DNA of 58,390 nt from an uncultured Flavobacteriaceae bacterium (GTDB lineage: Bacteria; Bacteroidota; Bacteroidia; Flavobacteriales; Flavobacteriaceae). Every line of letters starts with the position of its first letter. Within the stretch, counting starts at the first letter, position 1. This document shows, piece by piece, positions 9,282 to 18,340 of the stretch. Location of the stretch: assembly GCA_947500585.1 (NCBI GenBank), contig CANMSN010000018.1, forward strand, positions 1 through 58,390, in the 5' to 3' direction. A model generated the notes under the pieces. That model ran no database searches. It worked only from the letters and a program-made list of their open reading frames with translations, and was not told where the DNA came from. The position numbers were made by a program, and so were the translations under genes.

Positions 9282-9710
9282 CTAATATTGACTTAGTAAA
9301 TACCTAATAATGTCTGTTGTAGTTATAATGCCAACTAGTTTATTATTATCTACAACAGGTAAGGCATGAAATTCCTTGGTAGCAAATATTTCTGCTACCT
9401 CTTTTATAGAACTAGATGGTGATACACTTACAATATTCTGGCTCATAACTTGCTTAATGGTAAACATATTATAAACTAAAGCATCACTATCATCTACGAT
9501 GTTATCTGTAAAATCTGCGAAACTTAACCGTAACAAATCAGTATAACTTAACATGCCAACAATGACATTATTGGTAACCACAGGAATATGTCTTATATGA
9601 TGTTTTTTAAAAAGATATTTTGCTTTTTCAAGACTATCCTTCTTTTTTAATGTAATAACAGGTGCTGTCATTATCATTGAAATTGGTGCTTTTCGTATCA
9701 TGACATTCAT
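9282..9710 (-). CDS. stand-alone CBS-domain pair protein (copy 2)
   Basis: A 142-residue paralogue of the neighbouring CBS protein with the same layout: IRHIPVV...GMLSYTDLLRLS, the shared link ALVYNMFTI, and FHALPVVDNNKLVGIITTTDII. By eye, well over half the residues agree between the two, which indicates tandem duplication followed by divergence. The most different stretch is the acidic loop after the first CBS motif (TDNIVDDSD here, EDEHNVD in copy 1). It lies 69 bases downstream of the metallopeptidase gene on the same strand and could be co-transcribed with it. Confidence 0.85.
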   Translation of the reverse strand: MNVMIRKAPISMIMTAPVITLKKKDSLEKAKYLFKKHHIRHIPVVTNNVIVGMLSYTDLLRLSFADFTDNIVDDSDALVYNMFTIKQVMSQNIVSVSPSSSIKEVAEIFATKEFHALPVVDNNKLVGIITTTDIIRYLLSQY

Positions 9711-9779
9711 GTTTTAGTTTAGTATTCAATAAAATTATTAAACTAAAGCATTAAAATTTATGATAAATGTCATATTCAA

Positions 9780-10631
9780 TTAATAACCTGCCACATTAAA
9801 GTTAAACATTTGCTTTACTATAGCATAAACTTCTGGAAATTGGGATTTAAAGTCTTTTGGAGTTTCAATAAAATTTTCAATGGCTACTGCTAAAAATTCA
9901 AATTGATTAGTATAGGCATAATTTCTGAAATACTTTGAAGTTACTAGATTCTCTCTTAATCTTTCTTTGGAAGAAAGTAATGTAGATAACTCTTTAAAAG
10001 AATCGCTAAAAATTGTAGAACTTATGTCACGAGCTTTTAAACTATTTATATGAATTGCATGTGTAAGTTCGTGAATACCTAAATTTACATTATCACTTTC
10101 ATCTTTATAGCCTTCTTCAAAATCTTCCCAAGATAAAACTAAGGCTTTAAGTCTTGGATTAAATTCTCCTTTGTGATATGTAGCATTAGTGTTAGAATAA
10201 AACTTGGTAGGATAAATTACAATTTTAGAAATGAAACTAATATAAAAATCTCTAAATCCGAAGGTTAACATAACTGCTGTTGCAGATATTAATACTTTCA
10301 TTTCGTCTGTAACATTTAATCCGTCTCTACCTATAAAATCTTTATCTCTTATAAATGATGCTAATCGATGTTCAAAATAAGTTTTCTCTTTATCATTAAG
10401 CTTATTAAAGAATGAAAACTGATTACGTAAAATACCTTTTTGGTTTTTATTTAATGTTCTTAAACGCAAATAAAAATGATTATAAAGCGGCTTTTTGTAG
10501 TTCAATACATATCCAATTTCAATTAACTTAAAAGCATAATAGAAGATAATAAAAGCTAGAATAGCGAAAAAAATCCCTAGAATTATTTGGCTTGCTAAAC
10601 TAAAATTTTCTGTGATTAAAATATGTATCAT
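9780..10631 (-). CDS. membrane-anchored zinc metallopeptidase, M90 (MtfA-like) family
   Basis: A 283-residue protein with one N-terminal membrane segment (about residues 13-36) and a soluble domain carrying HELTHAIH, a zinc-peptidase HExxH motif at His187-Glu188-His191. The domain resembles MtfA of E. coli, an aminopeptidase-like M90 enzyme that also binds the glucose regulator Mlc. The conserved core around VMLTFGF, WEDF and EFLAVAIENFIE supports the family. I start it at the ATG at 10631; the frame stays open to a TTG at 10679 with no matching family sequence. MtfA itself is cytosolic, so the added anchor is a difference. The substrate is unknown. Confidence 0.75.
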   Translation of the reverse strand: MIHILITENFSLASQIILGIFFAILAFIIFYYAFKLIEIGYVLNYKKPLYNHFYLRLRTLNKNQKGILRNQFSFFNKLNDKEKTYFEHRLASFIRDKDFIGRDGLNVTDEMKVLISATAVMLTFGFRDFYISFISKIVIYPTKFYSNTNATYHKGEFNPRLKALVLSWEDFEEGYKDESDNVNLGIHELTHAIHINSLKARDISSTIFSDSFKELSTLLSSKERLRENLVTSKYFRNYAYTNQFEFLAVAIENFIETPKDFKSQFPEVYAIVKQMFNFNVAGY

Positions 10632-10681
10632 TATGACATAACGATTGTATAAAATATTAATTACTCTAAACGTAATCAAAA

Positions 10682-10716
10682 AAAAGCAACAAACTATAAA
10701 TTTGTTTGTTGCTTTT
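10682..10716 (-). terminator. terminator downstream of tRNA-Arg
   Basis: A 13-bp perfect stem AAAAGCAACAAAC/GTTTGTTGCTTTT has a 9-base loop; its outer A-run becomes the T-run on the minus strand. It lies about 120 bases beyond the tRNA 3' end and just before the metallopeptidase start region, so it separates the two transcripts. Confidence 0.75.
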
Positions 10717-10838
10717 CAATTTAGTGACCGCTAGGATTAATTAAAATTGATCCCTCAAAGCGCCGCTTTGAAAATAAAAAAGCTTTACTTACAAATTCAA
10801 GACATCTTGATTTGACGCATAGCCTCCTTATTTATTCG

Positions 10839-10912
10839 TGACCGCGAAGGGATTCGAACCCCCAACCCTCAGAGCCGAAATCTGATATTCTATCCAGTTG
10901 AACTACGCAGCC
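10839..10912 (-). tRNA. tRNA-Arg (anticodon TCG)
   Basis: Read on the minus strand, the 74 bases fold as a cloverleaf. The 7-bp acceptor stem GGCTGCG pairs with CGCGGTC using two G-T pairs. The anticodon stem TCAGA/TCTGA encloses the loop TTTCGGC, which gives anticodon TCG. The T-arm loop is TTCGAAT and the discriminator base is A. CCA is not encoded. It lies 16 bases downstream of the YqeY gene and is probably read from it or from a promoter within that gene's end. Confidence 0.92.
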
Positions 10913-10928
10913 ATTATTATTTAAATTA

Positions 10929-11378
10929 TTAAGACAACTTAGCCTTTACAATACTAGAAATGGTTTTGCCATCAGCTTGTCCTGCTAATTCTTTGCTAAC
11001 CATACCCATTACTTTACCCATATCTTTCATACCTTCTGCTCCTACCTGATTAATTACTGCTACAACAACCTTTTCAATTTCATCATCTGTTAATGCTTCT
11101 GGCAAAAATTGACTTATTACTTCGGCTTCAGCTAATTCTGGGGCAGCTAAATCCTCTCGTCCTTGTTCTAAATATATAGCAGCACTATCTTTACGCTGTT
11201 TTACTAGCTTTTGAAGTATTTTGAGTTCTTGTTCTTCAGTTAGTTCTTCTTTAGCTCCACTTTCAGTTTGCGCCAATAAAATAGCAGATTTTACAGCACG
11301 TAAAGCAGTTAAAGCCGTTTGATCTTTTGATTTCATTGCGTCTTTAAGTGCAGACATTATTTCTTGTTGTAAACCCAT
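10929..11378 (-). CDS. GatB/YqeY domain protein
   Basis: A 149-residue YqeY family protein, related to the tail domain of the GatB subunit of the tRNA amidotransferase that contacts tRNA. The signatures are an N-terminal helical half with LTALRAVKSAI and KLVKQRKDSAAIY, and a C-terminal half with ISQFLPEALTDDEI and the GKVMGMVSKEL stretch. The family is widespread and its cellular job is not settled. It sits directly upstream of tRNA-Arg on the same strand, which fits a tRNA-related role only loosely. Confidence 0.9.
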   Translation of the reverse strand: MGLQQEIMSALKDAMKSKDQTALTALRAVKSAILLAQTESGAKEELTEEQELKILQKLVKQRKDSAAIYLEQGREDLAAPELAEAEVISQFLPEALTDDEIEKVVVAVINQVGAEGMKDMGKVMGMVSKELAGQADGKTISSIVKAKLS

Positions 11379-11713
11379 TTGTTCTGTATTATTTAACGTA
11401 ATGCGAATATAAAAAATAGATTCTTGCCTTTACAGGAATGACAAAAATAAATAAAGAATTTTTTGAAACCAATTATCCTCGAGGCAGAGCCATAGAGGCA
11501 TTTCACTGGTTTCACTTCGGCTTTGCTCAGCGCATCGCATTTTGACCTGAAAAAGGTCAAAAACCAAAATTTTATATTTAGATTACCGTTTTCACTTCGA
11601 CTTCGCTCAGTGACCACTTAAGAATGATAGTTTCAAAGGTTACCCCGATGCAAAGTCTCGAAGAATTCTTTTCGATTAAAAAGTTTATTCTCTAGTTAAG
11701 GTAAGGGGTTGAA
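11379..11713. repeat. gene-free block of dispersed extragenic repeats
   Basis: About 335 bases between the YqeY start and the ftsZ terminator hold no convincing gene. I see GATTCTTGCCTTTACAGGAATGACA (about 11411-11435), of the kind also found at 28600; two related segments, CACTTCGGCTTTGCTCAGCG (11513-11532) and CACTTCGACTTCGCTCAGTG (11592-11611); a perfect 8-bp hairpin TTTGACCT/AGGTCAAA (11541-11561); and a CCCCGATGCAAAGTCTCG segment near 11643. An open frame on the minus strand at 11393-11617 simply reads through these repeats. Confidence 0.6.
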
Positions 11714-11752
11714 TAAAAAAATCCGAAAAGCCTGAGGGAAACTTTTCGGATT
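11714..11752 (-). terminator. terminator of the dcw cluster after ftsZ
   Basis: A perfect 11-bp stem AATCCGAAAAG/CTTTTCGGATT (11720-11730 with 11742-11752) has an 11-base loop. The A-run at 11714-11720 gives a T-run on the minus strand. It begins 28 bases past the ftsZ stop and is the only strong terminator I find in the 15.6-kb cluster. Confidence 0.88.
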
Positions 11753-11779
11753 CATAACACACAGTAAGTCCAATGTATA

Positions 11780-13741
11780 TCAATCTACATTATCGTGTAA
11801 AAATGAATTATTACTTCTTAATTGAATATCATCATTATCATCTAAACCTATACTAGTTCTAGATAAATCTGTTTCTGATGAGTGTTTCGCTTCATCTAAA
11901 TTAACACCTTGTCTTTTATAAGCTGGCACTTTTTCTATATCATCAATCTTTGCATTATTAAATTTATAATTAAAGTCCTTCATCTTACGTCTTCTTTCTT
12001 CAGCACGCTCTTTAAGTAATTCTGAAATAGGACTATTCATTGGGTCTACTTCATCGGTAGCCAATTCTTCAACTTCTTCTTTTTGAATCATTTTCTTTTC
12101 AAAAACAATTTCTTGCTCCACTTCTTCCATCACTTCATTAGACTTCTGATTTTTATTTAAAGAAGATTCAACTTCTATATAATCATCTAACGCATAGCGC
12201 ACATTGCCTTCTTCAGTTGTTTCGTTAACAGTTATTAACTCAACATAATCGTTAACAGGAATCTTTTTAATATCATCATTCAAATCATGTGAAATAATAT
12301 CATTTTCTTCTTCTTTAATACTTTCTTCTTTAGGTGAGAGTGGCAAATCAAAAGTCAATGTTATTTGCTGTTCTTCTTCAACATCCTCATCCTCTATTTC
12401 ATTAGACATTCTTGTCACTGGCTTTATGATGAAATCGTCATCTTCTTCAATATTTGCCGTAACGTTTTCATAAACTATATCAATATTCTTAATACTATCT
12501 GTAGTAGGTATTAAGTTTATATCTTGAGAACTTGTTGAAAGTTTTTGCTTTTCAATCAAACTTTTTTCAAAGAAACTAAGTTCTTCTTCCTCTTCAATTT
12601 CTAAAGTATGCTTAACAATTGGTGGCTCTTCTTTTTTCTCTAATTCAATGATTGGAGCTATAACAACTGGTTCTCTTTCTACGGCATCTAAATCTTGATC
12701 TTCACTTAATGAATGAACAACTTTCTTTGTTTCTGTATTAGAAATTTCATCTTGTTGCTCAACATTAAACCCAGTAGCGATAATGGTTACAGCAATAGAT
12801 TCTTCTAAAGTTTCATCTTCTCCAACACCCATAATAATATTGGCACCATGACCTGCTTCACTTTGAATATGATCGTTAATTTCTCCTATTTCATCAATAG
12901 TAATCTCATGAGATCCTGATACAATAAGCAGCAATACATTTTTAGCACCAGTAATTTTATTATCGTTCAATAATGGAGAATCTAAAGCCTTACGGATAGC
13001 ATCTTGAGCACGGTTTTGACCTGAAGCTAATGCTGACCCCATTATAGCAGTTCCACTATTACTTAATACGGTTTTAGCATCACGTAAATCGATGTTTTGT
13101 GTGTAATGGTGTGTAATAACTTCTGCTATACCACGAGCAGCGGTAGATAACACCTCATCAGCTTTAGAAAACCCAGCTTTAAAACCAAGATTTCCGTAAA
13201 CTTCACGAAGTTTGTTGTTATTAATCACGATTAAAGAATCTACAACATCTCTTAATCTCTCAATACCTTTTTGAGATTGTTCGATACGCATTTTACCTTC
13301 AAAAGCAAACGGCATGGTTACAATTCCAACGGTAAGAATGTCTTTATCTTTAGCCATTTTAGCGATAATTGGTGCTGCACCAGTACCTGTACCTCCACCC
13401 ATTCCTGCAGTAATAAAAACCATTTTAGTATTGGTGTCTAACATTTGAGAAATGTCATCAAAACTTTCAACAGCAGATTGCTCTCCAATATCTGGGTTAG
13501 CTCCTGCTCCAAGTCCTTCTGTTAAATTTAGACCTAATTGAATTTTGTTTGGAACACCGCTATTGTGAAGGGCTTGTGCATCTGTATTACATACATAAAA
13601 ATCGACACCTTTTATCCCTTGTTGGAACATGTGATTGATAGCATTGCTACCTCCACCGCCAACTCCAATAACCTTAATAACATTTGATTGGTTTTTAGGT
13701 AAATCAAATGCAATGCTTTCGAATTCTTTTTTGCTGCTCAT
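11780..13741 (-). CDS. ftsZ: cell division GTPase FtsZ with a very long C-terminal tail
   Basis: FtsZ polymerises with GTP into the Z-ring that places the septum. The first 325 or so residues are the normal tubulin-like domain: GVGGGGSNA, the signature [15 protein letters not shown], and the [11 protein letters not shown] synergy-loop region. The protein is 653 residues long against 383 in E. coli. The extra is a linker of nearly 300 residues, strongly acidic with many Glu/Asp runs (DDDDF-like, EEEEEL). It is followed by a basic patch ([17 protein letters not shown]) and the final segment [15 protein letters not shown], which is presumably the conserved tip that binds FtsA. The gene is last in the dcw cluster, 57 bases after ftsA. 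Confidence 0.97.
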   Translation of the reverse strand: MSSKKEFESIAFDLPKNQSNVIKVIGVGGGGSNAINHMFQQGIKGVDFYVCNTDAQALHNSGVPNKIQLGLNLTEGLGAGANPDIGEQSAVESFDDISQMLDTNTKMVFITAGMGGGTGTGAAPIIAKMAKDKDILTVGIVTMPFAFEGKMRIEQSQKGIERLRDVVDSLIVINNNKLREVYGNLGFKAGFSKADEVLSTAARGIAEVITHHYTQNIDLRDAKTVLSNSGTAIMGSALASGQNRAQDAIRKALDSPLLNDNKITGAKNVLLLIVSGSHEITIDEIGEINDHIQSEAGHGANIIMGVGEDETLEESIAVTIIATGFNVEQQDEISNTETKKVVHSLSEDQDLDAVEREPVVIAPIIELEKKEEPPIVKHTLEIEEEEELSFFEKSLIEKQKLSTSSQDINLIPTTDSIKNIDIVYENVTANIEEDDDFIIKPVTRMSNEIEDEDVEEEQQITLTFDLPLSPKEESIKEEENDIISHDLNDDIKKIPVNDYVELITVNETTEEGNVRYALDDYIEVESSLNKNQKSNEVMEEVEQEIVFEKKMIQKEEVEELATDEVDPMNSPISELLKERAEERRRKMKDFNYKFNNAKIDDIEKVPAYKRQGVNLDEAKHSSETDLSRTSIGLDDNDDIQLRSNNSFLHDNVD

Positions 13742-13798
13742 AAATTCTGTTTTACTGGGGTTTTTATACTTTAATATTTTTGTTCAATGGATTTCAAT

Positions 13799-15112
13799 CT
13801 ATTCTGCGTTATCTAAAAAATCTTTAACGCGTTCTGTTAATTTATCAAGAAAGGAGCGTCTTTCCTTAATTGGTTTTTCTTTAACTTCATCTTCAATTGA
13901 TGATGGGGCTTCATCAGCTACTTGTTCCTCTTCTTGTTCTATCTTTACGCGCTCTTGTCGTTTTAAACCGTCTAAAACTAATCCTACTGCTGTGGCATAT
14001 AAAGGACTAGTAACATCTTCATCACTATCTCCAGCTAAATGTTCATTAGGATATCCTATTCTGGTATCCATTCCGGTAATATATTCTACTAATTGCTTTA
14101 AGTGTTTTAATTGGCTACCACCACCTGTTAAAACAATACCTGCTATTAGTTTTTTCTTTTGCTCTTCGTGACCGTAATTTTTAATTTCAACATAAACCTG
14201 CTCTACAATTTCAACAACACGCGCATGTATAATCTTTGATAGGTTTTTTAACGTAATTTCTTTGGGTTCTCTACCTCTTAATCCTGGTATTGATACAATT
14301 TCATTATCCTTATTTTCTCCTGGCCATGCTGAACCAAATTTTATTTTTAATAATTCAGCTTGCTTTTCAATGATGGAGCATCCTTCTTTTATGTCTTCTG
14401 TAATTACATTTCCTCCAAAGGGAATAACTGCTGTATGACGAATAATGCCATCTCTAAAAATGGCTAAATCTGTTGTACCTCCTCCTATATCAATTAAAGC
14501 AACACCTGCTTCTTTTTCTTCCTGACTTAAAACAGCATTGGCTGAAGCTAAAGGCTCAAGCGTAATACCTTCTAAATTTAAACCTGCACTTTGAACACAA
14601 CGCCCAATATTCCTGATAGACGATACTTGCCCAACCACCACATGAAAATTAGCTTCCAATCTACCGCCATACATACCAATAGGTTCTTTTATTTCGCCTT
14701 GTCCATCTACTTTATATTCTTGTGGTAATACATGAATAATTTCTTCTCCAGGAAGCATAACTAACTTATGAACTTGATTAATTAATCGATCTATATCATC
14801 ATCGTCTATGACTGTTTCAGAGTTTGATCTGGTTATATAATCACTATGTTGTAAACTTCTAATATGTTGTCCAGCTATACCAACAGTAACAGCTTCAATT
14901 TTTGAATCTGCAGCAACTTCTGATTCTTGAACGGCTTGTTGAATAGACTGAATAGTTTGTGTAATATTATTGACTACGCCTCGATGCACACCCAAACTTT
15001 TAGACTTACCAATGCCTAAAATTTCTACTTTGCCATATTCATTTTTACGACCAATCATAGCCACAATTTTTGTGGTTCCGATGTCTAATCCTACTGCTAT
15101 ATTATGCTCCAT
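13799..15112 (-). CDS. ftsA: cell division protein FtsA
   Basis: FtsA is an actin-like ATPase that tethers FtsZ filaments to the membrane. The 437 residues show the actin-fold nucleotide motifs: GLDIGTTKIVAMIG at the start, LIDIGGGTTDLAIF in the middle and GIVLTGGGSQLKHL near residue 330. The C-terminus ends in an amphipathic stretch, SFLDKLTERVKDFLDNAE, the membrane-targeting helix. A Glu/Lys-rich linker of about 35 residues comes before it, longer than in E. coli FtsA (420 residues in all). It lies three bases after ftsQ. Confidence 0.96.
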   Translation of the reverse strand: MEHNIAVGLDIGTTKIVAMIGRKNEYGKVEILGIGKSKSLGVHRGVVNNITQTIQSIQQAVQESEVAADSKIEAVTVGIAGQHIRSLQHSDYITRSNSETVIDDDDIDRLINQVHKLVMLPGEEIIHVLPQEYKVDGQGEIKEPIGMYGGRLEANFHVVVGQVSSIRNIGRCVQSAGLNLEGITLEPLASANAVLSQEEKEAGVALIDIGGGTTDLAIFRDGIIRHTAVIPFGGNVITEDIKEGCSIIEKQAELLKIKFGSAWPGENKDNEIVSIPGLRGREPKEITLKNLSKIIHARVVEIVEQVYVEIKNYGHEEQKKKLIAGIVLTGGGSQLKHLKQLVEYITGMDTRIGYPNEHLAGDSDEDVTSPLYATAVGLVLDGLKRQERVKIEQEEEQVADEAPSSIEDEVKEKPIKERRSFLDKLTERVKDFLDNAE

Positions 15113-15115
15113 GGT

Positions 15116-15835
15116 TTACGTTTTGGTACATACTACTTGGTTGTCAAATTGTAAATTGACTTTACTATAATTATTAAGTGTTTTCTCTTTTAAACTTTTT
15201 TTATAAAACGCTTTTAGGTTGTTAATTTTCTTATCTAAAAAATTAACATCTCCTATTTTTACTAAAAAATTACACTGCCTTAATTTTAAATAAATGGCTT
15301 GATTTGCATTTTGGTGTATCTCAATAACATTCGTTTTTAAAAAGGCATCATTTTTAATTTTTTTAGCAACTTTATAAACGTTTTTTAAATTATTTTTCTC
15401 AATATGACCAGTAACTAATGGCACTCTAGCGGAATAATTACTAGACAAAGGCATGTAAAAACCTTCGTCATCAATGTAATAAGACGCATTTGTACTCACT
15501 CTTGCAATAGGTGTTTTTTGTTCTATTTCGGCATTAAGCGTACCATTTACAGCAACATACACTTCTGCAGTTTTTATCATTGGGTTAGACTTGAGGGCGT
15601 TTTCTAATTTATTCAAATCTAAAGTTTCTTTGGGCAGGTTTTTAATGCTACCATAATTTTGTATTAACAATTTACTAACAGTTTCATTAGTTATAAAAAG
15701 ATTGTTTTCTCCTGTGAATTTCACATGAGGATTTGACACTGTTCTTTTAATATTTCTATCTGCCGCAAATGCAAATAGAAACACTAAAATGCCTAACAAA
15801 ACAATCATCTTTATGTAAGCCCAATTAACTCGCAA
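15116..15835 (-). CDS. ftsQ: cell division protein FtsQ/DivIB
   Basis: A bitopic division protein that links the cytosolic ring to the septal synthases. The 239 residues have one N-terminal membrane segment (about 8-25), a POTRA-like segment (about 38-105) and a C-terminal beta domain. Sequence conservation in this family is weak. The assignment rests on length, topology, the segment IKTAEVYVAVNGTLNAEIEQKTPIARV typical of FtsQ, and position between murC and ftsA. Its start overlaps the murC end by 11 bases. Confidence 0.9.
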   Translation of the reverse strand: MRVNWAYIKMIVLLGILVFLFAFAADRNIKRTVSNPHVKFTGENNLFITNETVSKLLIQNYGSIKNLPKETLDLNKLENALKSNPMIKTAEVYVAVNGTLNAEIEQKTPIARVSTNASYYIDDEGFYMPLSSNYSARVPLVTGHIEKNNLKNVYKVAKKIKNDAFLKTNVIEIHQNANQAIYLKLRQCNFLVKIGDVNFLDKKINNLKAFYKKSLKEKTLNNYSKVNLQFDNQVVCTKT

Positions 15836-17177
15836 TGCTTAATTCTTTTTTTATATGTTTTACTTCCTCTCCTATATCACCTGCTCCTATTGTTAAAATA
15901 ATTTGCGCTGATGTTTTATGAATCTCTGTTATCAATTCCTTTTTACTAACTAGCTTTTTATATTTATTATCTATTTTACCGAGTAACCATTCTGAAGTTA
16001 CGCCTTCGATAGGCAATTCTCTAGCTGGATAAATATCTAGTAATATTAACTCATCAAATTGGGATAAGCTTTTAGCAAATTCATCTATAAAATCCCGTGT
16101 TCTGCTATATAAATGTGGCTGAAAAATAGCCAGCACCTTTTTATTAGGATACATTTCTCTAACCGCTTGATACACCGCATTTATTTCTGCAGGATGATGT
16201 GCATAATCATCAATAAAAACTAAAGACTCGGTCTTAATATGATAGGTAAATCGTCGTTTTACACCTTTGTAAGATGCTAAAGCTTTGGCGAGCTGCCAGT
16301 GCGGGCAACCATATTGAACAGCCATCGCCAAGGCTATTAATGCATTCGACAAATTATGTCTACCAGGTAGGTTAAATTGTAAATTTTCCAGCACTGTTTC
16401 TGGTGTTTTTACATCAAAAACATATGTGCCGTTTTCTATTTTTATATTTTGAATGGTGTAATCTGAATCATCTTCAATACCATATGTAATGCCGCTTAAT
16501 GGTAATCCGTTTTTAATAAAGAGCTTACCATTCGGTTTTATCTTTTTTGAAAAATCTTCAAATGATTTTTTTAATTCTGAAGCATCTCCGTAAATATCTA
16601 AATGGTCTGCATCCATAGATGTTATACATGCAAAATCTGGTGATAGCGTTAAAAACGATCGATCAAATTCATCTGCTTCAACAACAGAAACTTCAGTACC
16701 ATTGAGTATTAAATTTGAATTATAATTTTCACTTATTCCACCTAAAAAAGCAGTAACAGGAACATTACAGGCATTCATTAAATGACCTAATATACTTGTC
16801 GTAGTTGTTTTTCCGTGTGTACCAGCTACGGCTAGACAAAACGTGTTTTCCGTTATTAAACCTAGTATTTCAGATCGTTTTAAAACATTAAAATTATTTG
16901 ACTTAAAGTAATTTAATTCTAAATGATTTTTTGGAATGGCTGGTGTGTAAACTACTAATGTGGTTTCAGAATTCAAAAATGACGTATTAATATTTTCAAT
17001 CGCATCCTTGAAATGGATATCAATACCTAAAGCAAGCAAACTATCTGTAATTTCAGTTTGAGTTTTATCATAACCTGAAACACACTTATTATTAGCATGA
17101 AAATAACGCGCTAAAGCACTCATGCCAATACCGCCAATGCCAATAAAATAGATGTTATGTATGCTATTTAAATTCAT
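15825..17177 (-). CDS. murC: UDP-N-acetylmuramate--L-alanine ligase
   Basis: MurC adds L-alanine to UDP-MurNAc, the first amino acid of the peptidoglycan stem. The 450 residues have the three Mur-ligase domains: a Rossmann-like UDP-binding domain beginning YFIGIGGIGMSALA, the ATPase domain with GTHGKTTTT (P-loop), and the C-terminal domain with FQPHLYSRT, a MurC hallmark, plus GAGDI near the end. It starts one base after the murG stop and overlaps ftsQ, consistent with translational coupling. Confidence 0.97.
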   Translation of the reverse strand: MNLNSIHNIYFIGIGGIGMSALARYFHANNKCVSGYDKTQTEITDSLLALGIDIHFKDAIENINTSFLNSETTLVVYTPAIPKNHLELNYFKSNNFNVLKRSEILGLITENTFCLAVAGTHGKTTTTSILGHLMNACNVPVTAFLGGISENYNSNLILNGTEVSVVEADEFDRSFLTLSPDFACITSMDADHLDIYGDASELKKSFEDFSKKIKPNGKLFIKNGLPLSGITYGIEDDSDYTIQNIKIENGTYVFDVKTPETVLENLQFNLPGRHNLSNALIALAMAVQYGCPHWQLAKALASYKGVKRRFTYHIKTESLVFIDDYAHHPAEINAVYQAVREMYPNKKVLAIFQPHLYSRTRDFIDEFAKSLSQFDELILLDIYPARELPIEGVTSEWLLGKIDNKYKKLVSKKELITEIHKTSAQIILTIGAGDIGEEVKHIKKELSIAS

Positions 17178-18284
17178 TTATCCTTTTAGAAGTTTCTCAA
17201 CCTCATCTACTATATCCTTTGTAGCATTTACTAATGCTAATTTTTTTATATTTTCTCCTAACTCTTTCTGTTTTTCTGATGATGCAATTAACTGCGAAAA
17301 CTTATTTTCAAAATCTGCTTCTAAATCTTCTTCCTTTATTAATAATGCGGCATTCTTGTTTACTATGGCCATCGCATTTTTAGTTTGATGGTCTTCAGCC
17401 ACATTTGGTGATGGAATAAAAATTACAGGTTTTCCAACAATACATAGCTCTGAAACCGAACTTGCTCCTGCTCTAGAAATTACTATATCTGCAGCAGCAT
17501 AAGCCAAATCCATATTATTTAAAAATTCATAAACCTGAACATTTTTAGTGTTTCCATAAATTTTATATTGCTGATAATATAGCTTTCCGCATTGCCATAT
17601 AATTTGAACATTCTGGGTATCTAAAAAATCTAATTCTTTTTCAATTAATTCATTTACGCGTCTTGCTCCTAAACTTCCTCCTAAAACTAAAAGTGTATGT
17701 TTTCCATGTTTTAAATCAAAAGCATCTTTGGCTTCAACTGTTTTATCTTCAACACCTAATAAGCCTTGTCGAACAGGATTACCCGTTTTTATAATTTTAT
17801 CTTTAGGAAAAAATCGCTCTAAGCCATCATAAGCCACACATATTTTTTTAGTCTTTTTAGCTAATATTTTATTGGTGATTCCTGGATATGAATTTTGCTC
17901 TTGTATTAAACACGGAATATTATTTGACGCTGCAACCTGTAACAATGGCCCACTAGCAAATCCTCCTGTACCAATGGCTATATCTGGTTTAAATGATTTT
18001 ATTATTTTTCTTGCATTCCACAAACTAGAAATAAGTTTAAAAGGAAACATCAGGTTTTTAAGAGTAAGCTTACGTTGAAATCCAGAAATCCAAAGTCCCT
18101 TTATTTCATATCCAGCATGAGGTACTTTTTCCATTTCCATTCTATCTTTAGCGCCAACAAATAAAAACTCAGCATCTGGAAAACGCATTTTTAATTCGTT
18201 AGCAATGGCAATTGCAGGATAAATATGTCCGCCAGTGCCTCCGCCTGATAATATGATTCTATAACTATTAGATTTACGATTCAC
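17178..18284 (-). CDS. murG: UDP-GlcNAc:lipid I N-acetylglucosaminyltransferase
   Basis: MurG is a GT-B enzyme on the inner face of the membrane that turns lipid I into lipid II. The 368 residues show the N-terminal [11 protein letters not shown] loop, the SFQ-like membrane patch region ([12 protein letters not shown]), [11 protein letters not shown] in the second domain, and the donor-site stretch [12 protein letters not shown] 56-base spacer with a palindromic repeat separates it from ftsW upstream. Confidence 0.97.
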   Translation of the reverse strand: MNRKSNSYRIILSGGGTGGHIYPAIAIANELKMRFPDAEFLFVGAKDRMEMEKVPHAGYEIKGLWISGFQRKLTLKNLMFPFKLISSLWNARKIIKSFKPDIAIGTGGFASGPLLQVAASNNIPCLIQEQNSYPGITNKILAKKTKKICVAYDGLERFFPKDKIIKTGNPVRQGLLGVEDKTVEAKDAFDLKHGKHTLLVLGGSLGARRVNELIEKELDFLDTQNVQIIWQCGKLYYQQYKIYGNTKNVQVYEFLNNMDLAYAAADIVISRAGASSVSELCIVGKPVIFIPSPNVAEDHQTKNAMAIVNKNAALLIKEEDLEADFENKFSQLIASSEKQKELGENIKKLALVNATKDIVDEVEKLLKG

Positions 18285-18300
18285 TCTTTTTTTCTTTATA

Positions 18301-18327
18301 CCTACAAGGTTTTGAAAACCTTGCAGG
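18301..18327. repeat. 27-bp palindromic repeat in the ftsW-murG spacer
   Basis: CCTACAAGGTTTT-G-AAAACCTTGCAGG is a 13-bp stem with one G-T pair. Its shape resembles the palindromes used as terminators elsewhere in this window (compare 2337-2369), but no T-run follows on the minus strand and both flanks belong to one operon. It is more likely a dispersed palindrome or an attenuating hairpin. Confidence 0.55.
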
Positions 18328-18340
18328 AAATCAACAAAAA

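Noticed and set aside
11393-11617. 74-codon minus-strand open frame
   Set aside because: It reads through dispersed repeat fragments and has no protein-like features.
13635-14171. 178-codon plus-strand open frame
   Set aside because: It lies opposite the ftsZ start and ftsA end, both certain genes; its composition is that of an antisense shadow.
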